NCBI GenBank assembly: GCA_910579395.1
Contig: CAJTUC010000038.1
Coordinates: forward strand, 1 to 32,950
Origin: an uncultured Lachnospiraceae bacterium
GTDB lineage: Bacteria; Bacillota; Clostridia; Lachnospirales; Lachnospiraceae
Direction of reading: 5' to 3'
DNA: 32,950 nt
Part shown: positions 20,619-28,692 of the stretch, piece after piece
How the letters are laid out: each line of letters begins with the position of its first letter
Position numbering within the stretch: position 1 is the first letter of the stretch
The notes under the pieces: model-generated
What the model saw: the letters and a program-made list of their open reading frames with translations, nothing else
The model's database searches: none
What the model was told of the DNA's origin: nothing
Translations under genes and position numbers: made by a program

Positions 20619-21299
20619 ATGAAATACTTATATCATAAATATAAACATATTATTCCACTGATAATATATATGCCAATCTATATGATATGGTTCGGTCATT
20701 TGGAACGTACGGTAAAACATTATAAACTAATCCATGTCGCATTGGATGATCACATTCCGTTCTGCGAAGTATTCATTGTTCCGTATCTGTTATGGTTCCT
20801 CTATGTTGCGGTCACGGTCATGTACTTCTTTTTCAAGGACAAGGATGATTATTTCAAATGCTGTACTTTCCTGTTTACAGGAATGACTGTTTTTCTGCTT
20901 GTCTCAACCCTGTGGCCGAACGGACACAATTTGAGACCCTTTATTTTACCGAGGGACAATATTTTCACCAAGCTGGTCGCATGTATCTACCGCGCTGATA
21001 CACCGACAAACCTGTGGCCAAGCATTCATGTATATAACTCGCTCGGCTGTCATTTCGCCATTGCAAAGAGCAGGCATTTTGCACAGCATAAAGGCATCCG
21101 CTTCGGTTCACTGGTGCTCTGCGTTTCGATCATTCTATCGACCATGTTTACCAAACAGCATTCCGTGTTCGATGTGATGACCGCGCTTATCATGGCATCC
21201 ATTATGTATTTGATCGTATATCATTCCGATGTATTACTAAATCTGAAACATAATCTGAATCGTAAGAATAAAAGAAAAATGGGACCGGAGACTCTCTGA
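20619..21299 (+). CDS. PAP2-superfamily membrane phosphatase
   Basis: A 226-residue integral membrane protein with about six hydrophobic segments. PAP2 motifs are visible in reduced form: a basic/aromatic first block around NGHNLRPFI, the second motif WPSIHVYNSLG (PSxH), and the third KQHSVFDVMTA with the catalytic His and its partner Asp. It probably hydrolyses phosphatidate or another lipid phosphate, resembling the PAP2_3 group. ATG 20619 is preferred as the natural N-terminus (MKYLYHKYK); the ribosome site is about 13 bases away, so an upstream start at 20595 is possible. It ends in a basic tail and its stop lies inside a terminator stem. Confidence 0.85.
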   Translation: MKYLYHKYKHIIPLIIYMPIYMIWFGHLERTVKHYKLIHVALDDHIPFCEVFIVPYLLWFLYVAVTVMYFFFKDKDDYFKCCTFLFTGMTVFLLVSTLWPNGHNLRPFILPRDNIFTKLVACIYRADTPTNLWPSIHVYNSLGCHFAIAKSRHFAQHKGIRFGSLVLCVSIILSTMFTKQHSVFDVMTALIMASIMYLIVYHSDVLLNLKHNLNRKNKRKMGPETL

Positions 21300-21312
21300 T
21301 CCCATTTTTAAT
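21275..21312. terminator. Bidirectional terminator
   Basis: A 10-bp stem AAAAATGGGA / TCCCATTTTT encloses a loop that contains the PAP2 stop codon. T-rich sequence follows in both directions. It separates the convergent PAP2 and glycosyltransferase genes. Confidence 0.75.
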
Positions 21313-21336
21313 TTCTATACTTTTCCCAAATCTATG

Positions 21337-22362
21337 TTAATTGAATTTGAAGAAACGCTGACAGATCTTATAGGCTTCCACAGATATTTTTCTGCCGCCC
21401 TTTCCCGGAAGGTTCATAGAATTTCCCATAATACCGTACCTGAGCCTGATATAGAGCAGGCCGTCCTTTTGCTTGATATCCTCCCACAGTTCTTTCTTCT
21501 TCTCCAAACTTTCCTCCGTACCGGAACGAATCAGCAATACCGAAGAAATGACGGTAATGATCTCCAGATAACTTATCATATAGGCACGCATTCTGCGCTT
21601 CCTGTAAATTTCGGCTTTCTTTTCTATCAGATAATCCAGCATGAGCTTATTGACCCGTATCTGCTGGTCGATTCTGGATATCATGACCTGCTCGTTAACG
21701 GACTGGCCTTCTCTTCCGATATAATACCGGTAAAAATTCACATCCAGATAATACATAGTCCTGACATATGGCAGTGGTTCAAATACGAAAAGATTGTCCA
21801 CATAGAATGTATGCTCCGGCAGTTTCAACCCGCATTCCTTTAACAGTTTTGTCCTGAAAATAACGGAGTGCATTAAAATATACTGACCCTTACGAAAGTG
21901 CTTTATCTCATCCCATGTAAAAATAGTATCTTTTGGAAGGGCATGGTGATATCGCATCACTTTATTCTTTTTCGCACCCTCTTTTTCATAAACGAAGTTG
22001 CTGATCAGCATATCCAGCGCCGTGCTTCCGCCTGCAAGTTCCCGCAGCGTCTGCAATATCTTCCGGTACGCGCTTTCATTGACCCAGTCATCGCTGTCCA
22101 CCACTTTAAAATACAGCCCTGTCGCATGTTCCAGCCCCGTATTGACAGCAGCACCATGTCCGCCGTTTTCCTGATGAATCGCTTTGACTATATTCGGATA
22201 CAACGTTTCATATTCGTCCGCGATTTCTCCCGTTCTGTCTTTAGAACCATCATCTACGATCAGAATTTCCACATCCTCACCGCCCGGAAGCAGAGATTCG
22301 ATGCACTTACGCATATAAGCTTCCGAATTATAACTCGGAATTGCAATTGATAACAGTTTCAT
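21337..22362 (-). CDS. Family 2 glycosyltransferase
   Basis: A 341-residue GT2 (GT-A fold) enzyme that transfers a sugar from a nucleotide-sugar to an unknown acceptor. Motifs are SIAIPSYNSEAYMRKC, EILIVDDGSKDRTGEI, NGGHGAAVNTGLEHA, and the metal-binding VVDSDDW. The C-terminal part has a weak hydrophobic segment near 260-275 but no convincing multi-pass membrane domain. ATG 22362 follows AGGAG. The gap to the upstream SfsA-MutY gene is 9 bp, so it is the third gene of an operon whose other members are nucleic-acid enzymes; this gives no clue to the acceptor. Confidence 0.9.
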   Translation of the reverse strand: MKLLSIAIPSYNSEAYMRKCIESLLPGGEDVEILIVDDGSKDRTGEIADEYETLYPNIVKAIHQENGGHGAAVNTGLEHATGLYFKVVDSDDWVNESAYRKILQTLRELAGGSTALDMLISNFVYEKEGAKKNKVMRYHHALPKDTIFTWDEIKHFRKGQYILMHSVIFRTKLLKECGLKLPEHTFYVDNLFVFEPLPYVRTMYYLDVNFYRYYIGREGQSVNEQVMISRIDQQIRVNKLMLDYLIEKKAEIYRKRRMRAYMISYLEIITVISSVLLIRSGTEESLEKKKELWEDIKQKDGLLYIRLRYGIMGNSMNLPGKGGRKISVEAYKICQRFFKFN

Positions 22363-22371
22363 CTCCTGTTG

Positions 22372-24120
22372 CTATACTCCTTTCTCAGTCGTTCGGACAG
22401 AATCCATATATACGGCAAATGCGGAAGGTATCGGATACTCTTTTTCCATTTCTTCGGGAGTTACAAAAAGCAGATTCCCTTTCGGCTGCATTCTTTCGAG
22501 TTCATCCACGCGTACCGCATAACCTGTCATATGCCATTCTTTATGGGTAAAAATATGCTTAGAAGGAGGCAGCTTTTCAATCCGGATGAGCGCCAGACCA
22601 AGCGTTTTCAAATATGCAAGCACTTCCTTTTCCGTCCGCTCTCCTTCCATCGAAGGAAACTCATACATTCCGGCCAAAAGTCCTTTGGCGGCGCGTTTAT
22701 GCAGTGCAACTTTACCTTCGTCCCGGATGACAAGGATTGTTTTCTTCTCGATTCCTCTCGGTTTCTTCGGTGCTTTATGCGGAAACTCCGTAATGCGTCC
22801 CGCCCTTTTCGCCTCACAGAAGGCCGTCCATGGACAATCACCGCATTTAGGCGCACCGTTCGGCACACAGACCATCGCGCCGAGTTCCATCAAAGCCTGA
22901 TTGAAGTCTCCCGGCCGCTGCTCCGGCATCACCTCCGACAATTCCGCTTCTATCTCCTTTTTCACTTTGGCATCCAGAATGTCCCGTTCATCCATGCGGA
23001 GTCTCGCCAATATCCGCAAAACGTTTCCGTCTACCGCCGGAACCGCATGATGAAAAGCGATGGAAGCGATCGCTCCCGCCGTATAACTGCCGATTCCCGG
23101 CAGTTTGATAAGTTCCTCATATTCTCCCGGCATCTGTCCTTCATAATCTATAACGATTTTCTCCGCCGCTTTCTTCAGATTTCTGGCACGATTATAATAT
23201 CCAAGTCCTTCCCATAGCTTCAGAAGCTTTTCTTCTTCCACTCCGGCAAGGTTCTCAATATCCGGCAGCGCCTCCAAAAATCGGTCATAATAAGGCTTTA
23301 CCGCTTCCACCCTCGTCTGCTGCAGCATGATTTCGGAAATCCATACATGATAGGGCGTCGGACTCTCACGCCAGGGCAGAATCCGTCTGCCCATGTCATA
23401 CCATGCAAGCAGTGGATCCGCTATCCGCTCCAAAGGGGACAGAATGACCGGTACCTCCTTCCGCAGTTCCAGACTGTCCTTTCCTACCTCACAATCATAA
23501 GCAAGCACTCTTACGCCTGCCCGCCTTGCCTTTATCAAAATATCCCCAAAAGCCGGCTGCGCTTCCTTGTTCGGTGAAAAAGACTCCACATCCTTCAGCT
23601 GAATAACAAAAAGAACATATGCTTCATAGCCTTCCTGCCGTGCAGACATTAATTCTTCTACATGCTTGACGGCTCTTTCCGAAGGCGCATCGGGAAAAGC
23701 CGCCTGATCATCGTTTTCCAGCGTTACCCCTTTCACTTCCATAAAGATTTTCCGCCCCGATGCCGTTTCCAGATAAAAATCAAAACGGGAATTTCGATAG
23801 ACCGTTTCGGGACGTATCAGCGTTAAATCAGGAAAAAGCAGCTTTTTCTGAAGCCACTCCGCCACCACTTTATTCGGCGCATTAGAATCTATATTGACAA
23901 GTCTGTCAGCCTTTTCCACTGCCACGAGATCATATTCGGTAGCACGCGCAGGATTCGCACTCTTTTCCAGGTATACTGGAACATTCTCCCGCAGCAGTTC
24001 CCTGCATCGACCAGTATTTTTCACATGAACTCTGGTACGCTCACCGTTTAATTCCACATAAGCAATGAACCGGTTCGGTCTGGATAAGAATTTGGCCTCC
24101 GATATATTATGATATTTCAT
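22372..24120 (-). CDS. SfsA-MutY fusion: nuclease-like domain plus A/G-specific adenine glycosylase
   Basis: A 582-residue fusion. Residues 1-230 are SfsA: RFIAYVELNGE, HVKNTGRCRELL, SRFDFYLE and FMEVKGVTLE, with acidic and lysine residues of a PD-(D/E)XK-like centre. Residues from about 235 are MutY, which removes adenine opposite 8-oxoguanine: SEIMLQQTRVEAVKPYY with the catalytic Glu, the helix-hairpin-helix LPGIGSYTAGAIAS, AVDGNVLRI with the catalytic Asp, the 4Fe-4S set (C-x6-C-x2-C-x5-C in CVPNGAPKCGDCPWTAFC), and a C-terminal NUDIX-like 8-oxoG recognition domain. There is no stop or frameshift between the halves. GGAGGAAGC precedes ATG. It is 9 bp from both neighbours. Confidence 0.92.
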   Translation of the reverse strand: MKYHNISEAKFLSRPNRFIAYVELNGERTRVHVKNTGRCRELLRENVPVYLEKSANPARATEYDLVAVEKADRLVNIDSNAPNKVVAEWLQKKLLFPDLTLIRPETVYRNSRFDFYLETASGRKIFMEVKGVTLENDDQAAFPDAPSERAVKHVEELMSARQEGYEAYVLFVIQLKDVESFSPNKEAQPAFGDILIKARRAGVRVLAYDCEVGKDSLELRKEVPVILSPLERIADPLLAWYDMGRRILPWRESPTPYHVWISEIMLQQTRVEAVKPYYDRFLEALPDIENLAGVEEEKLLKLWEGLGYYNRARNLKKAAEKIVIDYEGQMPGEYEELIKLPGIGSYTAGAIASIAFHHAVPAVDGNVLRILARLRMDERDILDAKVKKEIEAELSEVMPEQRPGDFNQALMELGAMVCVPNGAPKCGDCPWTAFCEAKRAGRITEFPHKAPKKPRGIEKKTILVIRDEGKVALHKRAAKGLLAGMYEFPSMEGERTEKEVLAYLKTLGLALIRIEKLPPSKHIFTHKEWHMTGYAVRVDELERMQPKGNLLFVTPEEMEKEYPIPSAFAVYMDSVRTTEKGV

Positions 24121-24129
24121 GCTTCCTCC

Positions 24130-25074
24130 CTATGGCGAGGCGCCTTTAGAGCTTCTTCTCATGCCTGGTTCCTTGTTCTTATAAGGCACTCTTGCCGACG
24201 GAACCACCTCAGATGCGGTCTTTGTATGTACCGCCTGGTCATCGAAAAAAATATGCGCCCCGAAGGCTTTCAGTACATCTGTTTTCTGAACGCCGCCGAG
24301 AAAAAACGCCTCGTCAATCCTGACATTCCATGCCCTTAACGTGCGGATGACCCGCTCGTGAGCGGGTGCACACCGCGAAGTCACAAGCGCAGTCCTGATT
24401 GGCGCTTCTTCTGTCGTAAAGTCTTTCTGTAATTCCGACAAAGTTCTTAAAAATTTAGCAAAGGGACCGGCCTGCAATGGATTATCGGCATTCCTCCGTT
24501 CATTTTCTTCAAAAGCTTCCAGCCCGTATTCTCTGGAAATCCGTTCCGATTCATCCGAAAAAAGCACCGCATCCCCGTCGAACGCAATTCTTATCTGTTT
24601 AATCTGATGATTGCAGTCATATGTATGGATTCCGTCACTACATATGATACCTGCGGCAATATTGGAATTTATCGCACTCTGCACATCATCCTCATATGCC
24701 GATAGAAATAAATCGGTCCGAAAAGCCTCCAGATAGGGGGCAAGGGAAGCACCGCTCGCCAGCACTGCCCTCGTAATGTTCAGTCCATAATATGCGATGG
24801 CATTAAATACCCGAAGTGATGTATCCGGACTGTTACGCGACATGATAATGACTTCGACACACCCCTCTTTACCCGGCAGATCATTCAAATCAAGCAATGC
24901 TTTGATCAGCGGAAAGCCCGGACCCGGCTTTAAAATTTCATCCTCATGCTCTACCTGATAACGGCAGTAGGCCTCCACGCCATCTCTTTCAAATATTTCA
25001 TTCTCACAGGATAAATCAAATAGCGCCCTTGAAGAAACGCCGACCACAAGTCTGTTTTCCAAATCATAAAACAT
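24130..25074 (-). CDS. Cytosolic 5'-nucleotidase (PF06189-like)
   Basis: A 314-residue protein resembling cytosolic 5'-nucleotidase 1A: NRLVVGVSSRALFDLSCEN with acidic residues nearby, VEVIIMSRNSPDTSLRVFNAI, RAVLASGASLAPYL, IRIAFDGDAVLFSDESE (DxD-like metal site) and HIFFDDQ. It would remove phosphate from nucleoside monophosphates, probably AMP or IMP. ATG 25074 has AGGAGGG about 6 bases upstream; the frame is open to 25128 but without a site. It is first of three closely packed genes with sfsA-mutY and the glycosyltransferase. The C-terminus (GMRRSSKGASP) is a loose basic tail. Confidence 0.87.
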   Translation of the reverse strand: MFYDLENRLVVGVSSRALFDLSCENEIFERDGVEAYCRYQVEHEDEILKPGPGFPLIKALLDLNDLPGKEGCVEVIIMSRNSPDTSLRVFNAIAYYGLNITRAVLASGASLAPYLEAFRTDLFLSAYEDDVQSAINSNIAAGIICSDGIHTYDCNHQIKQIRIAFDGDAVLFSDESERISREYGLEAFEENERRNADNPLQAGPFAKFLRTLSELQKDFTTEEAPIRTALVTSRCAPAHERVIRTLRAWNVRIDEAFFLGGVQKTDVLKAFGAHIFFDDQAVHTKTASEVVPSARVPYKNKEPGMRRSSKGASP

Positions 25075-25207
25075 AATATCCCTCCTGACATAAAACTGCT
25101 CACCAAACGCTTCACATCGTTCATCCATACGTTTATCTGATTATCAATTCTCTGCCAGCAGGCCGTCCGGGTCATTTCAGTCCGCTGTATTCATCCTGTC
25201 CGCCCGG

Positions 25208-25789
25208 TCATCTAAGTCTGTTGCATTCAAACTTTTCAAAAGTCAGAAGACAGTTCTTCAATTCCTCATATCTGTCTTCAATTTCTCCTTCTTTGATCTC
25301 AACATCCACGGCTACCGCCATTGTATTGATCATATCATGGTCAATACGGCTGTGAAGCATACTGAGAATTTCCAACCGCCGCTCATAAGAACCGGCATCA
25401 AGAAACTGCAGTACCAGAGGATCGATATTCAGTTCTTCCTGTATCGCGGCGTCTATATCCGCCGTTTCTTTTTCTTCCCTCTCCGGCCTCGGTGTTTCCT
25501 GCTCTTCCGTATCCGACATAATGACCGGAGCCTGCGTCACAGGCTGTTTTACTTCCTGCGCTCCCAACAGTTCAAAACGATAATATCCGTCTGCATCGGG
25601 ATATTTCTGCCTGTCGATTTCTTCCATGAAAGAAGAAAGCGTACTGACATAAATCTGAAAATCCCCGTACATCGCCTGATATACGACCATCGTTTCTCCT
25701 GTTTCACTGTCCTTCGCAAGACAGCGAATCTGATACAGACTGCCTTTAAAGCATCTGTAAACTTCCTGCGGTTGTGGATTATGTCTCAT
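25208..25789 (-). CDS. DUF1653-domain protein
   Basis: A 193-residue protein. Residues 1-65 form a DUF1653 domain: VYRCFKGSLYQIRCLAKDSETGE, YQAMYGDFQIYVSTLSSFMEEID. The fold is small and beta-rich; its function is unknown. An acidic, Pro/Glu-rich linker (about 80-115) leads to a helical C-terminal part with SYERRLEILSMLHSRIDHDMINTMAVAVDVEI. No membrane span. The start is uncertain: ATG 25789 (MRHNPQPQ) or ATG 25801, which is next to GAGAAAGGC. The same 17-base string precedes the homoserine-kinase-like gene start. Confidence 0.8.
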   Translation of the reverse strand: MRHNPQPQEVYRCFKGSLYQIRCLAKDSETGETMVVYQAMYGDFQIYVSTLSSFMEEIDRQKYPDADGYYRFELLGAQEVKQPVTQAPVIMSDTEEQETPRPEREEKETADIDAAIQEELNIDPLVLQFLDAGSYERRLEILSMLHSRIDHDMINTMAVAVDVEIKEGEIEDRYEELKNCLLTFEKFECNRLR

Positions 25790-25893
25790 ATCTATAACCA
25801 TGCCTTTCTCGTGGGGAGATGCCCCAAAATTACTTCCTGTACTATTATAATCCCAAACCCGCCAAATGTCATTCACTTCATTTCTTAAAAATC

Positions 25894-26268
25894 CTAAAAT
25901 ACCAGAAATTCATAACAAAAAGTACAGCCTGCATCCTGAAATTCCGTTTTCATAAGTTCCTGTAACAGATCTTCTTTTCCTACATCATCAAGCTGTGTGA
26001 TTCTTCTATGATGAATCATTACCGTATAGTTTCTTTCTCCCGTTTCTTCTAATACCCACCGGATCGTGATACCGCTGTTGACATATCCTTTCCTCGTAAG
26101 AAGCGCCTTCATATCGGCGTAATATTCTTTCTCCAGCGCCGAGTAATACTGTTTCTCCCGCCTGTGCTCCGTTCTGCTCTGACCCATTACGGTCTCCGTC
26201 ATGCAGAATGATATGATCAGAACGGATATGATGACTGCGATAACAAATGAAAAGTTCTTTTTTCTCAT
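25894..26268 (-). CDS. SOS-regulated small membrane protein, possible division inhibitor
   Basis: A 124-residue protein with a basic N-terminus and one span (FSFVIAVIISVLIISFCM), then an extracytoplasmic or periplasm-facing charged region with two predicted helices and a short beta-like end (CTFCYEFLVF). ATG follows AGAGGAT. The promoter carries two LexA-type boxes at 26297-26333, one between -35 and -10 and one just after the -10. Small single-span proteins under LexA in Gram-positives include YneA and its functional analogues, which stop septation after DNA damage. It has no LysM motif, so it is not YneA by sequence. The SOS control is well supported; the division-inhibitor role is inference. 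Confidence 0.75.
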   Translation of the reverse strand: MRKKNFSFVIAVIISVLIISFCMTETVMGQSRTEHRREKQYYSALEKEYYADMKALLTRKGYVNSGITIRWVLEETGERNYTVMIHHRRITQLDDVGKEDLLQELMKTEFQDAGCTFCYEFLVF

Positions 26269-26296
26269 TTATCCTCTCCCCCTTTCCCCGCATACA

Positions 26297-26344
26297 GAAC
26301 AAATGTTCTAATACTATAATAAAACAAATGTTCGTTTTTTTCAA
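26297..26344 (-). promoter_or_regulatory. SOS promoter with two LexA (DinR) boxes
   Basis: Minus strand: TTGAAA (26344-26339) and TATTAT (26321-26316) are separated by 17 bp. The box GAAC-N4-GTTC is exact at 26297-26308; a second (CGAACATTTGTTT, one half-site mismatch) fills the spacer at 26334-26322. This is the layout of a tightly repressed Gram-positive SOS gene. Confidence 0.8.
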
Positions 26345-26438
26345 TACTGTTTTTGTCATTCACAGCTGTAAGATATATCCATGATAGCAAAGACAGTGTA
26401 CCATAAACGGTACTTTATAAAAACTCAAGCCATACAAA

Positions 26439-26485
26439 AAAGCAGCTCCGAAACATCTCTGTCTTCGGAACTGCTTTCCTTTTTT
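26439..26485 (-). terminator. Terminator after the holA gene group
   Basis: Stem AAAGCAG-TCCGAA / TTCGGA-CTGCTTT with one mismatch and an 11-base loop. T-runs occur on both sides. It lies just beyond the stop of the 99-residue gene and before the SOS promoter. Confidence 0.75.
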
Positions 26486-26507
26486 TGAAAATCTATGGTC
26501 TTTCCCT

Positions 26508-26807
26508 CTATCTGTCTTCTTCAATTATCTCATATCTGTTGAATATCTTGTCCGCACCGCATACATGTTTGGTCCCGTCTTTATCCTGAATAATATAATC
26601 TCCTTCACCGATAAAAGTACGCCCCCTGCGGTTGACAATATAAGGACATACGATACTGCCGTTTTCCTTTTTGATCTGAACAAGAAAATCCGTCACGATC
26701 CATCCCTTCGTTATGACGTCCGACATCAGTTCAAAGCCATCCTCCAGCCCTTTACCGACCTCGTACTTCTCTACGTCCGCTTCCATTTCCCTTCTTCTGC
26801 ACTTCAT
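26508..26807 (-). CDS. Hypothetical 99-residue protein
   Basis: A 99-residue soluble protein with ATG 26807 placed after GGAGGGG. The N-terminus is charged (KCRRREMEADVEKYEVG), the middle is beta-rich (WIVTDFLVQIKKENGSIVCPYIV), and the C-terminus contains GEGDYIIQDKDGTKHVCGADKIFNRYEII. That last block resembles a common motif of small phage and accessory proteins in Firmicutes (a GDYII...K/R...C...F...Y/FE pattern), without known function. It is probably the last gene of the holA transcript. It could be a prophage remnant, but nothing else phage-like is adjacent. Confidence 0.7.
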   Translation of the reverse strand: MKCRRREMEADVEKYEVGKGLEDGFELMSDVITKGWIVTDFLVQIKKENGSIVCPYIVNRRGRTFIGEGDYIIQDKDGTKHVCGADKIFNRYEIIEEDR

Positions 26808-26865
26808 GATAACCCCTCCATTTCATTTAAATATCCTGATATGTATGCTCTTTCGAACTAAAATT

Positions 26866-27327
26866 TTATCTAAGCGGTTCCCTGCAGAAATAACAGCTGT
26901 AACGTTCACGCGGCATCATGGGAATGAGATTCTCTGCTCCGCAATAACCGCAGGCAACGCATTTTTGTCCCCCGGGGACGGAATCTCCCTCAAAAAGCCG
27001 CTGTGCCACGCGAAATCCGCCATAATTCTGATTCAGGCGCTTTGTTTCTTCCCATTTCTCCCTCGCGTGCTCCGCCTGGTCCTGTTTCGCTTTTTCTTCC
27101 AGATACGCCATTGTGGAACCTGCTTTCGCTTCCGGCTTTTTCACAGGCTGCTGTACATTTGTACGCTGCGGCGGCCGGGTGCTGCGCTGTTCCCGGTGCT
27201 TCACCGGCGTCGTACGGATTTCAGGCGGCCTTCCAGTTCCCGCTCCTTTGTTGTGCGTACCATTCCTTTTGATGACTGTCCTGTAAACAATGTAAATAAT
27301 CACACAGGTCCATATTATACTGAACAT
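26866..27327 (-). CDS. Membrane-anchored zinc-ribbon protein, unknown function
   Basis: A 153-residue protein with an N-terminal span (MFSIIWTCVIIYIVYRTVI), a long basic, Pro/Thr/Gln-rich linker (about 25-75), a predicted helix (MAYLEEKAKQDQAEHAREKWEETK) and a C-terminal zinc ribbon (CVACGYCGAEN, then CYFCREPL). The membrane anchor and zinc ribbon are clear; no enzymatic motif is seen. It lies 35 bp after holA and probably shares its mRNA. Confidence 0.75.
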   Translation of the reverse strand: MFSIIWTCVIIYIVYRTVIKRNGTHNKGAGTGRPPEIRTTPVKHREQRSTRPPQRTNVQQPVKKPEAKAGSTMAYLEEKAKQDQAEHAREKWEETKRLNQNYGGFRVAQRLFEGDSVPGGQKCVACGYCGAENLIPMMPRERYSCYFCREPLR

Positions 27328-27362
27328 AAATATTTCCTTTTCTTTTCCCGTATTGCATATTC

Positions 27363-28346
27363 TTAAACCGTGCCGCTGTATCTGATCAACAAAAGCTCCA
27401 CGCTCAGAACATCATTCATCTTTCCCGTTTTTACCGCTTCTTCCGCTTCCACACAGTCAGTTACCGCCTGCCGCAGGTCCTTTGTGGAAAACTTCGCTGC
27501 CTGATTCACATATTTTCCGGCAATAAATCCCGGAAGCCCGACATTTTCTCCAATCGTCTTAACGGGATAGCCTTTTTTCTTCAATTCCCTGACCTGAAGC
27601 AGCAGATTGAACTGCCTCGCCAGCAGAAAAAGGATGCGCATCGGCGGCTCTTTCAACGTCAGCAGATCATAATACAAACGCATTGCCTCTTTCTGTTTTT
27701 TTTCTGCAATGGCATTCATCATATCGAAAATCTGGTTATTTATCTGCCTTGTACAAATGGCTTCAATATCTTCTCTTGTAACGGCCTCGCGGTCCATACA
27801 GTAGCAGACCAGTTTTTCCAGTTCTTTACTGATATTTTCCATACCCGTTCCGGTCTTTTCCAAAAAAAGCTCCAGATCGCGCTCCGTAATTTTCTTATTC
27901 TCTTTCTTCAAAATACCGAGTATCCAGCGCTTTAAAATGCTCTCGTCCTGCGCTTTGAACTCGATGGCACGTCCTTTTACGGACACTGCCTTAAAAAGCT
28001 TGCTCCGCTTGTCGATTTCCTTTTCCGCCAGGACAAAAAAAGTCGTCTCGGAAGGCTCTTTTAAATATTCTGCAAGCTGTTCGCCGCCGCGTTTGAACAG
28101 GCCGCTGTTCTCAATGACGATCACGCGCCGCTCTGCCAGAAAAGGAAGCGTCTCCGCCAGATCGATGATCTCGCCCGTCCGAATGTCTTTTCCTTCAAAA
28201 TAATGGCAGTTCATGGAATCATCGCCGCCTGTCAGGGCATTTTTCAGTTTATCCCGGTACTGTCTGCGCAGATAATCCTCTTCCCCATACAGCAGATAGA
28301 CCTGTTTCAGCTGCCCGGACTTTATTTCTTCATTTAACTTCTGCAT
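27363..28346 (-). CDS. holA: DNA polymerase III delta subunit
   Basis: A 327-residue HolA that opens the beta sliding clamp within the clamp loader. Typical features are the early LKQVYLLYGEEDYLRRQYRDKL (a degenerate P-loop region), LPFLAERRVIVIENSGLF, and GMENISKELEKLVCYC, with a helical C-terminal domain (TLKEPPMRILFLLARQFNLLLQVREL). The length is normal. A hairpin at 28413-28439 lies directly after its -10 box. The genes downstream (zinc-ribbon protein and 99-residue protein) are not the usual rpsT neighbour. Confidence 0.93.
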   Translation of the reverse strand: MQKLNEEIKSGQLKQVYLLYGEEDYLRRQYRDKLKNALTGGDDSMNCHYFEGKDIRTGEIIDLAETLPFLAERRVIVIENSGLFKRGGEQLAEYLKEPSETTFFVLAEKEIDKRSKLFKAVSVKGRAIEFKAQDESILKRWILGILKKENKKITERDLELFLEKTGTGMENISKELEKLVCYCMDREAVTREDIEAICTRQINNQIFDMMNAIAEKKQKEAMRLYYDLLTLKEPPMRILFLLARQFNLLLQVRELKKKGYPVKTIGENVGLPGFIAGKYVNQAAKFSTKDLRQAVTDCVEAEEAVKTGKMNDVLSVELLLIRYSGTV

Positions 28347-28412
28347 TCCGGCCCCTCCCAGTCTGCAAGTTTTGGACGTCAGACATAAATATTATGTAAA
28401 TCATACAAATTC

Positions 28413-28446
28413 GGTTGAAAGAACACTGTTCTTTTAACCTATTATA
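28413..28446 (-). promoter_or_regulatory. holA promoter with hairpin at the transcript start
   Basis: A perfect TATAAT (28446-28441) on the minus strand has only a weak -35. Directly after it comes an inverted repeat GGTTaAAAGAACA / TGTTCTTTcAACC (28439-28413) that would sit at the RNA 5' end. It resembles the GH3 upstream region at 10397-10438. Confidence 0.5.
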
Positions 28447-28502
28447 CTCGCTATTCTATTTTTTGGCTAGTGGAACATTTAGAACCGCGAAAAACGTTAG
28501 CC

Positions 28503-28677
28503 GCAGAAAAGGCGGGAGCCGGACGGCATATAGTTCCTGCGGAGGCCCTTGAAAAGCGCCGGTACTTAGCGAAAATGCAGCTTTGCTGCTTTTGAGCTTA
28601 GTACCGCTGCTGCTTTTCGCGGAGCGAAAGCGTGCCTCCAAAGGAACTATATGCCGTCCGGCTCCCGCCTTTTCTGC
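28503..28677. repeat. Large GC-rich three-tier hairpin element
   Basis: Outer arms of 44 bases (28503-28546 and 28634-28677) pair with only two mismatches. Within them, GAAAAGC / GCTTTTC (28551-28557, 28612-28618), GGTACT / AGTACC (28561-28566, 28600-28605) and GCAGC / GCTGC (28577-28589) continue the fold to a small loop. No gene is present. It lies 16 bases after the ABC permease stop. It could be a small mobile palindromic element or an exceptionally long transcript-end hairpin; there is no transposase and no clear target duplication. Confidence 0.75.
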
Positions 28678-28692
28678 GCTGCTTCTCCAAAT

